Assembly (NCBI GenBank): GCA_030490835.1
Contig: CM059971.1
Span: 57,956,012 to 58,020,011 of the forward strand
Length of the DNA stretch: 64,000 nucleotides
Direction of reading: 5' to 3'
Origin: Annona cherimola
Taxonomy: Eukaryota > Streptophyta > Magnoliopsida > Magnoliales > Annonaceae
Position 1 is the stretch's first letter. The number at the start of each line of letters is the position of its first letter. The translations under genes and the position numbers were made by a program. The notes under the pieces were generated by a model, which was given only the letters and a program-made list of their open reading frames with translations, searched no databases and was not told the DNA's origin. Below, piece after piece: positions 12,885-24,166 of this stretch.

Positions 12885-13364
12885 CCCATAATTGGAATGG
12901 AGTTTGCTCTCTTAGAAGATGAATACAAGTTTTATAACACGTTTGCATGGTATAGTGGGTTTAGTATTAGAATGGATCAAATATAGATTATGAAGTTTGG
13001 AACCATTACTAAGAAGATAGTAAAATGCTCTAATATTGGTAAACGAGATCCTAAATGGTCTAAACTCCCTAACGAGAAATGGAAGGCACGTGTTCTTTCG
13101 CGTTGTAAATGTCCAGTAAAACTTTTTGTCAATTTCAAACTCGAACAGTCCACATATCAAGTTACTCAGTTTGTGGAACCACACAACCATGTCATTTATA
13201 CTCGTACGAACAAGTACTGCTTGCGGTCGCATAAGAAGATCACTGAAGGACAATTAAGCATGATTTCAAGTATTTGGATAGTAACATCCACTGATTTTAT
13301 GTCCATCGAAGCTCTAGGTCATAGCGAGATACAGTTGATGAGGTTATATGCACTGGCTGTATAA
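12885..13364 (+). pseudogene. FAR1/FHY3-type DNA-binding domain relic
   Basis: One frame reads PIIGMEF followed by a segment with FYN and GFSIR, then an in-frame TAG at 12984-12986. The same frame then continues for 124 codons. The second part has two cysteines in CKCPVKL, an HNH-type motif in EPHNHV and RSHKKIT, matching the order of the FAR1 domain (a WRKY-GCM1-like zinc fold). Known family: FAR1/FRS proteins are transcription factors derived from MULE transposases. Here only the N-terminal domain survives. The MULE transposase core and SWIM domain are missing, and the frame ends after the RSHKKIT region. It could be a host FRS fragment or a MULE remnant. Confidence 0.75.
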
Positions 13365-15934
13365 GTTAATCTCCTACTTATTATTTTTTTTTTATTAATT
13401 GCTATTAAAATATGATTTTGTTGGAAAAAATTTGTATATGATTAAAGAAACGCATGATTTTTATCTTAAGGCTAACAAGAAAGTAAAATAATAAGAATGA
13501 ATAACATTGTAAGAAATTATACGCATAATGAAAATCTGAAAAATACATAAATGAGTCTAAATGAAAAAGAGATAATTAAAAATTTTATTAGAGATTCTTA
13601 AAATTTTTAGAAATTAAGAAAAGAGAATTATAGAAATTTTACAAGAATTATGGTAAAGTTGCAAAGTAGCAGAAAACTACGCAATAGCTGATTTCAAAAA
13701 TTTCAAAATATTATGTATATATATAATCAAATACTATGAAATTTGTATAACCCTTGAAGTCTACTTTCTAACCTAAAAGGAATCATCTAAATCAAACTTA
13801 AAATGAGAAAAGAATATGAAAAATATTGAGGGTATATTCGAATTTTTGCACTATGCAAGAAATAGAAATAATTTTGACTAATTCATTAAAATATATTTAA
13901 TGGTTGGTTAAAATTTTAAAAATTGATTCATTAAAAATAATATGAATTTGATATTCATCCATGTATAATATGATGGATTTGAGTAGGAAAATATAGAAAT
14001 AAATTTTTTTGAAAATCAAGTGGTCAAAATAGACTTCAAATTTAGTACATCATTTGGGACATCAAAAGTGAGCCATGGTCAGCTATAATAAACAAATTTA
14101 TGCTGAAATTATCTACCATCTCAATTATAGATAAACTTGGATAGGGGTGGAAAAAATTGAATCATGAATCTGCCACATGGCAAAATATGGTCCATTCATG
14201 AGCGTGAAGTATATCCAAATGGCTTGCATATGGAACTCTTTCGCTAGTGCTCTTTTGATGGCCCTTCTCTAGAATTTACCCTAGCCTATCCAGGAGTAAT
14301 TCTTACAAACCAAATAAAGAAAAAATAAAAGTATAAATAGTATACTTAAGTAAGAAAAACATAGGTAGGTTGAGTGAAAGGATAGAAGAAAGAAGTAAGG
14401 GCTAATTCATAGTGAAATACGAGTATGTTTGATAAAATAGGTAATAAACCTAAAATTCTATTTATTTTTCTATATATTTGAACTAGTTCTCTTTCAAATA
14501 GATGGTTTGGATCATGAATATAAAAGTTAGATTATAATTATTTAATTATTTTATAAAAAAGTGTCTTAAAGACAATATTTTTTAGAGATGTTTTAGTAAA
14601 TCAATAATATCTTCGTCAAATTAAAATAAATTTTGATTAATAAATAGTCAAAATTTGGCACAAAATTGAGATCTACAGTGTTCGTATTGACCACCTTTGA
14701 AAATAATTTTGGAAGTCATTTTTAGGACGCAAGACAGATTCGTTTCCAACACCTTATTAGACAGCTAAGTACAACCCTTAATGATTAAATTCAACAATTA
14801 ATTTGATGATTAAAGTAGTGTATGCTGATGTTAATGATTTATAGTTACCATAAACATAAATTTTGATCCTTTATATGAAATTGATTGTAAGTTAATATAA
14901 AAAAATTTAACTAAAAATATTTACCACTAACATTAGTAGAAAACTTTTGATTAATTGTTTTTCTTATATATGCACAAAGCAAGGTGAATGGTTAGCTTTA
15001 TAAATTATCAATTTAGTATAACTCTATTAGCATTAAGAAAGATTTGAATAAGATTAATGGTGTGGAGATGATATAAGTGATATAAACATGAAAATTTGGT
15101 TCCAATAATATTGAGACTAATGAACATAGCAAGACCATCGAAGTTTTGAGAAGCATTGTTAGTCAACTTTGTGATCTAAGGTTCAAATCACCCATACTTA
15201 TGTTTTGGTATTTTTAATATTAATATTAATATTATTTATTAAAATATAATTTTTATTAAATGGTCAATGCAAATCATAAGTAGTAAAGTTTTAAGGTATG
15301 ACCAAGGTAATTTTAAACATTAAATTATTTTTAACACAAATATATTTACGAATATAATTCCTTTTCAAAAGATTATTCTTATTCAAAGGATTAAACCATT
15401 AAGTTTTCGTAAATTAATTTATGAAGTCGAATTATAATTAAGGAATTTAATTTTAAAAAATTAATAAGCAATAATACTAATAACCAGATGAAAAGGAAAG
15501 GAGCCCTTAGAATCAATATTTCTATTCTAATTATAGGAATGAGGAGTAAAAGAAAAGAACCACAAGAGAATTTTCTTGAAAAGACATTATAAAAGGTAAG
15601 TAGGCAATGCTTTTAAAATTTTCTTTACATTTTCTATAATCATTTTTTGGCATTTTATTACAAAAAATGTTGTAAAAAATTTATGAATGAATGATGGTTG
15701 AAATTGAAATTTCAAATTTATTTTATAATAACACGTACCTGTCATATCATGTGATGTGAATGTAATGCATGGAATAACCCTGTGGGGTTGAAATAAGATG
15801 TGATGTTTTTGGTGAAACTGAGCTCAGTTACATGACCATGTGGTTCGAAGCGGTAGCGCCTAGAAACATTTCAGGTACCATCTAGAGTCAAGCAAGATGA
15901 TTATCATTTATGTAATGCATTTATAAATATGCAA
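13365..15934. other. Non-coding stretch, probably old LTR material
   Basis: No frame is credible. The string ATAAAAGGTAAGTAGGCAAT near 15591 and the ATGACCATGTGGTTCGAAGC region near 15830 resemble parts of long LTRs such as those of E1-E4, but termini and target duplications were not found. The rest is AT-rich sequence. Confidence 0.4.
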
Positions 15935-16235
15935 ATTTGTTGCATTCTCTTTGTAAATGCACGAGTCATAAATTGTAACATCTAAAATATTGATCCCATA
16001 GGAAATTTGGGACTTAAGTTGTTATTTTAACCACTTATATCAAACACAAAGAGAATAAAATAAAAGGAAAGAAATAACAAAGAAAAGATTGATCTTAAGA
16101 ACATAGAATGAGAAATTAAAAGTTAAAAAAATACAAGTACTTAGGATCTAGGGTTTCGCATGCGACATCTGCAAAGGATATGTGAAGTACTTATTTAATA
16201 TGGATATTATGTATTAAAAGAGAACGTATCCTAAA
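15935..16235 (-). mobile_element. Fragment of the same gypsy LTR family, minus orientation
   Basis: This matches the 3-prime part of the LTR at 11285-11570 in the same orientation, sharing TCTAGGGTTTC, GACATCTGCAA and TTTGGGA landmarks. The homology fades after about 16235, and no primer-binding site remains. Confidence 0.6.
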
Positions 16236-17914
16236 TTATGCATATTGTGAGCTTTAGTTGACGGAAGTGCCCAAAATTGTTTTTGGTATTAAGCAATCCG
16301 TTATGCTATCCATATACCCTAATCTTCGCCAAGCTAGCCCACTCAAAGAAAGAATTCTGGTTAGAAAGGGTGATGACTAGAGCCTTGGTAGAAGAGTAAA
16401 GCACTATTATGCATATTATGCTCATTTTACATGATCAAATAAATGTTATTGTTCACATTCTAATATTTTTTTTGGTGAGAGTTCTCAAGTTGGTAGGATT
16501 CAAAAGAGTTCTCACTTGTAACTAATGGTTCTCAAGTTCGTAGAATTTAGAGAAATTTTTGCTTAGAATTAAAATTTTGCACGATTGAACCAATTTGATG
16601 ATAATCGAACATTTGTGACATGAATGATGATTGAGAACATAGTGAACTTTTGAATTTGTTCCTTATGTTCGTTTTTCATTGATTTAGTTGGCTTTTGCGA
16701 CAAAATATTTTTGCTAGTATCGATTATATACTTATGCTGCTAGTAATAAAATTAATTACCAATAATGACATCTAAAATAATTATCACTGATTTAAACTAA
16801 GATAATAAATTAAATAGTGATAATTATGAAATCTAGCATCGAAAGTTCAGTATCTCCTAAAAGAGTAGGAGGCACTGGAAACATCAAATAGTATCATGAA
16901 TAAACCTGAGAAAGCAGTATACATAGTTTGAAAATTTCGTTTGCATTTGTGTTGTTGGGCATCATACATAGTTTAAACTATGCATTGTTTAGGTCATATG
17001 GCTGGCCCTAAAAGACAAATATAGTAGTATCTCAGTTACTAAGGTAAGAAGTGTCATGATCAAATTTGAAAGCAATAAGTAGCACCAAGATTACACCATG
17101 AGGCAACATCTTAAACGGATGTCAATATGATCTGAGAGCTTAGGTCAATTAGACATGCTTTCATAGATTAACAACATATACTGGCTATGATAAGATCTCT
17201 CCCTGATTATTGTAGATACATATAAATCTGATGTATAACAAAAATATCAAATCCTTGAAGATATTTTGTGCCAGTTGAATCTAGAGGTTGAGCACCTAGA
17301 GGCCGTATAATCCTCTTATAACTAAGTATATGTGGATAACTCTGGTTTGCATGAAACTTTGAGTTTCAAATACAAGGGGAACAAAGTGTTCCTTGAAGGG
17401 AAGATGATCAAGGCCCATATGAGATTAAGGAGTCCGGCGTAAACAAGATATGAGCGGAGAAAAGAAAGATATGATTGAGATTAATCTACAATTGTAGCAA
17501 AATAAAGTCAATTTACTTGTGATTGCATTAAGTCAAAGAGGGCGTGACCTAATTTTTCTTCTACTTCTGCATTTCTAAGTGGCTTAGCAATGCTCAAAGA
17601 AGCTAAGCCTTTATGGATTGCAGACTTGGGAAATTCTGTAAAACTTAATTTGTATTCTATCTTTATTTGACCTAAATATTCTTGATAATTGTGTTGAGAA
17701 CAATTTGCTTTGTAACTAGATTGATGGTTTTATTGTACTAATTATAATACATGATAGTTGCTTTTTTAATGTCTTGTTGCCTCTGTTAATGCAAATATGT
17801 TATTTACTAGATTATGTCCCATTTGATAAATAAAGATGAATCAGGTAACTAAAAAAAGCCCTCATGGCCCATTTGCTGAAACTGATTTATATTTCTGTGA
17901 AAATTATCTAGCCC
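16236..17914. other. Unassigned stretch upstream of a decayed copia pol
   Basis: No gene is recognised. It probably includes eroded gag and protease of the element whose pol begins near 17915. A GTGATTGCATTAAGTCAAAG stretch near 17520 might be a broken zinc knuckle, but this is weak. Stops occur in all frames. Confidence 0.35.
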
Positions 17915-19330
17915 GAAAAAGGTTAAGTCTATGATGACATAAGCAATTTTTAGTACTTCACAACAAAATAGTGTTGTAGAGACAAGAAATCGGACCTTGT
18001 TGAAAAAGGTTAAGTCTATGATGACATAAGCAAATCTTTCAATATTGGATTAGGAAGATGCAATGTTGGTTGCTGGTCATTTGCATAATCTTGTGCCCTC
18101 TAAATCAATGACTTCCACTGCTCATGATTTGTAGATAGGCTTAAAGCCTGATATGAGAAAATTGCGATTGTGGGGTCAATGATTTTCGTCTACAAAATTT
18201 CTCTTAAGAATGTAACCAATAATTCAAAGAGGAAAGAAATGTATCTTTGTCAGATACTCAACACACTCCAAAGGGTATGTGTTCGTCAATGAACATAGGG
18301 ATGAAGGTATAATTGAAATTGAATCACGAGATATGATATTCTTAGAGAATAACTTTACAAGTTAGGGTAGGGTTGACAACAGTGCTTCCCTCTGTGAGTT
18401 AGAAGACCCTGAAGGTAGTAGTGATCATAACTAATTAATTAAGAAAATTGAACACTTGTCTCAATGTCCTGAGCTAAGCGGGAGCGACACACCTCAAGAG
18501 TATCAACTGTATAGCTGAAAATAAAGTATCTTATGTTGTGTTTTATGATTGAGGAGAAAAATCTTATGGATACGTCTCAAGATGATGAGGTATCGAAGAT
18601 CTCTCATGACCCAACTAAGAAATGAAAAAAGTAATGGAAAAGAATTGAAGTTTATGTGGATGAATCAAGTCTGGAACTTGGTTAATTTTCCATCTAGATT
18701 CAAACTAATTAGGAACAAATAGTTTCTCATAAACAAGTGCAAGACAGATGGATTGAGCGAGAAATGTAAGGCTCGCCTACTGGCTAAATTTTATATTCAA
18801 ATGAGAGGGTATAGATTATGAGAAAATCTCAATTTTAATTGTGAAGTTATCTTAATTTGTCTTTTGTAATATGATCATCCAAAATTTCTTATTGCCATTA
18901 AAGAGGGGCTGTCCTCCAATTTTAAAATAGAGGACATAGGTGAAACAACTTTTCATATTTAGAATTAAAGATTAATTATAAAAATGATGATCATTTTAAC
19001 TAAAATTTGTTTTGAATGATTCAGTATGCAAAGTTATTAACCAATTGACAACCATATTACAATAGGCAAAACACTGAGCTTTGAAATATGTCTTGATACT
19101 CCAGCAATGTTCCTTATGCTAGTAAGGTGTGGAGCTTGATGTATGTTATAATACATATTTGCTCTAACACATGTTACATTATTGATTTGGTGAATAAGCA
19201 CTAGTTAAATATTTGATGAGCCTATTGAGGACTTTCAACTCAATTGGCTCTTGCATTGCAATTTATTTTCCAAAATAATAATTTGCGCCCCATAGGTTAC
19301 GTCAATGTTAATTGATGTGAGAACCTAGAG
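17915..19330 (+). pseudogene. Decayed copia pol (integrase to RNase H)
   Basis: Shifting plus-strand frames recover the copia order. An integrase segment similar to TPQQNGVVERRNRT lies at about 17955-18000. A PSKS region follows near 18100. An integrase tail with KGYVFVNEH and EIESRDMIFLE lies at 18240-18360. A reverse-transcriptase start with NQVWNLV and KCKARLLAK lies at 18650-18800. A later IPYASKV-like segment lies near 19100. Stops and frameshifts are frequent, and no YVDD motif could be read. A 32-bp direct repeat (17915-17946 and 18002-18033) interrupts the integrase. The motifs fit a copia lineage different from the element at the right edge. It is long dead. Confidence 0.75.
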
Positions 19331-20654
19331 ATGCGAAAATCGATATTAGGTCATATATTCTTACTAAGAAATGACGTCCTTCTATAGATAAGAAGAAATA
19401 ACCTAATACGAAAGCTGATTTTATAACATATCTAGCAATAGTGCAACATATCTACGATGCATAGATCATAGTGTTTGTTGATTTATGATGTTAATATTAG
19501 CATGATTAAATAAATAAAAAATATTGAATTTAAAGCATGTCAATAAAGTCCGAGGTTTGCCCTCTCTCATGGGTAATTGCCTCTGATATTTTAGGAACAT
19601 GCAGAGACGAGACAAAATTAAGTAAAATACATTTTCTGTGTGAGCATGATACCTAAGATGATTAGCGTCATGATAAATGATCAAGATGAGGTCATATTTT
19701 GTTAGATCTTGACAGCAACGAGAGTCCCACGTCATGTTGGACTTTGCTAAAGCCAAACGTGTGCCTTGGTTGTGCCTAAGGAACTAGAGCACTTTGAGAA
19801 ATCCAGTTAAGCGCTATGTAGTGACTAAACTAAGTTCTGTATGATGTTGAAAACTTAGTGACATACCTCATTATAAGTCAAGAGTTTATCTACCATAGCA
19901 CATGTTTAATGCCATGTGCGCTTAACAACCAATAAATGAAGTGAATCGAGTATCTTCGATTTAGATAATTTCTCGCTCCTCACTATATGAGTCCTTGAAG
20001 CTATAATAGCTTCAATGTTATGCCCTATGTGGCTTTTGACTATGTTTTGAGATTATAGTCTAATGTTGTTACATTAGCATGTTGCTTACAAGTTGTGAGA
20101 AATGCGTCTTTGAGGGACATGTATAGGGAAACAGTTAGTCTATAATTAAGAGATATATGTGCATGATGAAGACTATTTTATTTACATCACTTATTGGTAT
20201 TTACCAGTCAATTAAAACAACGATTTTGATTTCTCATGCAGCTAGAGGGATTTTATGGATTATTATCATCCCAAAGAAATAATATAAAAATTTGTGACCA
20301 TTATTTATTGCATATTGTGTAAGTAGGTTTCTTCCTTTTTTTCATATAATAGACCCTATACTCAGCTGCAACTTAGTACTTTGATGTGATTATTTATTTT
20401 GTTCATAAGGTTTGTGATTAACTAAAATACACAGGCCTCCTTTGATTCTATGCTTTTGCGGAGATTTTGTGCTCATATGAAACTTAACAAGATAAATTCA
20501 AATTACCATTTGGCATGGCTTTTGCTATTGTTTTGAATTTTTGTTATAATTTAATTTCTAAATGCACATAAGAAAGTAAGAAAATATACTTCCATAGGAA
20601 GCACATAATAGTTTATTAAAAATTAAGCCTACGCGAAGCCGTGCTCAATGAAGT
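19331..20654. other. Unassigned stretch after the copia relic
   Basis: This probably contains the rest of RNase H and a decayed LTR of the copia relic, but no TG/CA ends or repeated copy could be found. No credible frame is present; the 96-codon minus-strand frame at 19466-19756 lacks recognisable features. Confidence 0.35.
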
Positions 20655-20932
20655 TTTTAAAAGGTTTTAGGTGTATCTGGAAAGTAATAAAACTTTTAAA
20701 TGCAAAGTTTTCAATGTAAAATTTTTTAAATTAGTAAAAAGTGATATGATATAATGAGGATAATGATGAGGTGTAAAGAAAATAGGGTTAAAATATATAA
20801 TTTAGTTATATTAGTAGTTGTGTAGGAATGATTGAAAAGTAGAATAGTTGTATAGAAAAATATAAAAAATAATTAAAATTAGGATAATTAAAAAGTTTGA
20901 AAATTTTTTATTTTTGCCAAACATGCCCTTTA
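20655..20932. mobile_element. Relic of a foldback MITE (right arm)
   Basis: The sequence from the GTGATATGATATAATGAGG region to TTTTGCCAAACATGCCCT follows the right arm of the MITE at 27286-27865 (ATGATATGATATAAT, then GATTGAAAAGTAGA, then TTACCAAACACACCCT). The left arm is not clear, so it is partial or strongly diverged. Confidence 0.5.
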
Positions 20933-22415
20933 TTTCGCTTGGTTGTGTGCCGGATGGGCTGTGTGTTAGAGATTGAGGCTTGAAGGAGCACTTTAACTAA
21001 AAGTTTAAATTTAAAAGCTTGTGGACAACAGTACTTTTAAAGGCTTCTCAAGAGTTAAAATTTCTTAAAAGCCTCAACCAAACTGAATTCTAATCTTAAA
21101 AGAAAAATTTTATACTTTCAACCAAAACGCTATTTTTCATACGTAAAAGCACAGGAAAAAAAAAAGACATTATATTTTACGGATATCTTAATACTACAAT
21201 AGAAGTCCCATTATGCGACAAAATTTATGCAGCGAAATAATTTTTTGGATCAGTGCAGCGAAATAAGATTGAACTCATCTTTGCCTCCTTAAACTCCGAC
21301 TTCATCATCGTAAGAATTCCAACTCTATTTCCTCGTCTCCTATTCCAGCAGCGTCAGTGTCATGCTGTCTCCGCCCTCCGGCTGTCTTCTTTTAATTCAT
21401 TAACTACTTTCAATTTTTCTTCCGCCCTTTCTCATTTTCGTTCGTTTTTTATTTTGATGAGGAGCCTAACATACAGTCTGTCACTCCTCGTTTCTGTTTT
21501 CGGCGACGATTTCTTGCGGCAATTTCAGCAGCTACTATGAAGCTTCTATTTGCTATGAACTGGTAAAAATACCCAACTTTTGAATGTGAAAATGTGACTG
21601 TTTTGTTGTTACGAATGACAAACTGTGGATAGATTATTGTTGTGAATGTTTTCCTTTTTCTCATTTTTTATTTTGATTGTTATACCCAATTTGATTTTTC
21701 CGACAGCATTTTCGATAGCCTCTTAAATATCCCCATTTTTCTTTCCATTTTCCGACTTCTTATTTCCCTGCTCGATTGGCCACTGCCTTGCATCCCTCCA
21801 CTATTCCTACAGTAGTGGAAAAACATAAGTTTGCTGATGTGTGTGGAACTGGAATCTAATCTACTGATTTTCTTTCATAATCTATGAACTTGCATTGTAT
21901 TTTTGTGATAATGTATGAACTTGTACTTTTATTTAATGCTTATTGGAAGCGAGACGATTTTACTATTGAATTACTAGCCTTATAGTCACAGCAAGTCTAT
22001 AATGCTTTTTTTCTTCACATGTTTAAATTCATCACGTTTTAGTTATTGATTTGCATAAACAAAGCCATTGACAGAGTTGTGCTGTGATAAAATTTAATAA
22101 ATAGTTTTATGTGCTTTGTGTTTGAGCTGTGTACATTGTGTGTGATTTATGTGTGTAATATATTTGAGGATCTGCTTGCATTATGTTTGAATTTTGGTTG
22201 CTTGTATTTGAAATTATTTTTAGGATTTGTATTGGGTATAAGAATACGAGTTTGAATGTAGAGGAGGATGTGAAAGATGAGGAAAAGGAGAATGTGGAGG
22301 AGATGCAAGTGGTTGATGTGGATGGACATTGATGAGTTCAAGCAATTATTGGTTTAAATTTTTAAGTTGTGAGTCGAATTTTAAATGAGCCATGTTTCAT
22401 TAACTTATTCCCATA
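20933..22415. other. Unassigned stretch, possibly with an old gene start
   Basis: No gene is recognised. Around 21250-21540 the sequence is less AT-rich, with pyrimidine-rich strings, and holds a 95-codon plus frame. That frame is rich in leucine, serine and phenylalanine, with no identifiable domain. It could be the 5-prime end of a lost gene or a chance frame. The rest is AT-rich. Confidence 0.35.
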
Positions 22416-22431
22416 AAATTGAATAAATATT
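22416..22431. repeat. Target-site duplication of the SINE, left copy
   Basis: AAATTGAATAAATATT precedes the SINE body and recurs exactly at 22690-22705, after the A-tail. Confidence 0.88.
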
Positions 22432-22689
22432 GGCCAAACGAGCACTGCTCGTCTGGTCATCGGCTGCGGAACGGGATTTCCGTTCCCAGCCAGTGCGTGG
22501 TTCGAATCTGAACCAAAGTTGGGGTGGGGGCATGTGGTCCTCTTTTTACTCAAATGGGAGCTTGTGGTCTCCCCACTTGTTATGTCGAAGCTTATTGTCA
22601 TCTTCCATTGTAAGCTTGTTAGAATTGTCTCAGGGTATGAATGTAATATGAATTGAGATATGATGTAAAATATCCTCCAATCAAAAAAA
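22432..22689 (+). mobile_element. SINE with tRNA-like head and A-tail
   Basis: This 258-bp element is flanked by perfect 16-bp duplications and ends in a run of A. The head has an A-box-like stretch (TGCTCGTCTGGTCATCGG, near 22447) and a clear B box, GGTTCGAATC, at about 22499. These are the two internal Pol III promoter elements of tRNA-derived SINEs. The body beyond the head has no coding capacity. It is GC-richer than its surroundings. SINEs are mobilised by LINE machinery, which explains the long target duplication and A-tail. The family name is not known to me. Confidence 0.85.
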
Positions 22690-22705
22690 AAATTGAATAA
22701 ATATT
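22690..22705. repeat. Target-site duplication of the SINE, right copy
   Basis: Exact second copy of AAATTGAATAAATATT, immediately after the A-tail. It partly overlaps the A-run in sequence, so the true boundary may shift by one or two bases. Confidence 0.88.
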
Positions 22706-24050
22706 CATGTTTTATTCAAGTATTGATGTTTTGCTTTGACTAATTAATAATAAGTTAAAGCATATAATATTTAAATTTAGCATAGGCATGTCTTCATACT
22801 TGATAGGTTTATAAATGGTTAATACCGTTTTATTTGACCCGTATTTTTTACCCGACCTGTTGTCCCAATATCAACCGAAGTTTGTTTTAAGACCTATTAA
22901 AAAAAATTAAGGGTCAAACTGACCTTTTCCCAACACAATATAAAAATATGGGTCAAAGAAGGTTTAAAAGGTAAGTTCAATGTTGGGCACACCTTGACCC
23001 GCGCTGATTCCCACTCTTAGTTAGCATGTTCTTTTGCGTTGATTGCATATGAGAAGCGGCAAAGTATTTTATTTAATGGATGTAAAGAAGTGAGGAGATA
23101 CTTTGATAGTGCTTTATTTATGATTTCAGTGAAACTTATGCTATTTACATTTCGTTGCTACGATGATCAATTAAAATCCAATCCCAACAATCCATTTAGA
23201 ATTGTTTAATTAATTAGAATATAATTTCTAGGAGTGCGACTTAGGTTGGGATGAGCCCGAACCCGATTTCCAACAATGTTAGAATTTTTTCACAACCCAA
23301 GCCTGAAAAACCAAAACCCGAGGAACCCGATTACGCATTTTGTACTTATTATAAAATATATTATATACATAATATTTAAACAAGATTTCTTTATATTTTG
23401 CATATTTATGTTATTTATATTTATATTTGAATACATGTTTGAAATATTATAATTATATTATAAATAAAATATATTATTTTCGTAATTTAAAATTACCTAA
23501 ACTATCACTGATTTTCAAAAATCAAAAATAAATATTTAAAATACTCCAAAAATGATAAAAATTGACACATGTTAAATACACTTACATTAACACTTATATA
23601 AAAAAAAATTTCAAACAAAATAAAAAAAAGGTTAATGCGCCTGGGTTCATTAAACTGCAGTTCGCGAATAAACGTAGTAAACATAATATGATAAGCCCCA
23701 TCGAATATAATAAAATCCAAAAAAAATAAAATTACGTCCATCTTTAGAGAGAACCTCATCTCCCATATTCTCGGCACCAACACGCACAAGTAGATTAATT
23801 TTCAGCAAAAAATCTTTCGTCTCCCATCGTTCTCCACAGGCGTCAAGTAGTATCTTCCAATTCCCATCATTCTGCAAGCAAAATCTAAAAGCTCTTGCAA
23901 TCGTCCACCACTCAGCACGTTTCGGCACCGAACCCTTTCAATCCCAGATCCTCCGTTCGCTCTTACATAAAAAAAGTAAAATACCCAAACCTCATGGTTT
24001 AAAATGTAAATGCACAAACTTAAAGATACCAAAATGCAAAAAACTCGCCA
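22706..24050. other. Unassigned stretch left of unit B
   Basis: AT-rich sequence with Asn/Pro-coding-like AACCCGA strings near 23250-23330, which do not form a repeat array. On the minus strand, 23650-23928 holds a 92-codon frame. Its first part, with tryptophans in AEWWT and GERWET, looks less random than its surroundings. I recognise no family, and the overlapping frames conflict. Unit B homology starts near 24050. Confidence 0.35.
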
Positions 24051-24166
24051 TGCCTCCCAAAGGAAATATGAATCAGGATGCAGGCACGACTGATTAACTA
24101 GAAAAACAACTCACATTAAAATTGCCCAAAGAGTATCCGCTCTTCCTTCAAGTGTAACCCAGACTT

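Noticed and set aside
21253..21540. 95-codon frame as a gene start
   Set aside because: Pyrimidine-rich, Leu/Ser/Phe-biased, without domain or clear splice context; kept only as a remark in the gap entry.
22362..22651. Opposed frames of 73 and 79 codons
   Set aside because: They coincide with the SINE body, whose structure (Pol III boxes, A-tail, duplications) explains the sequence.
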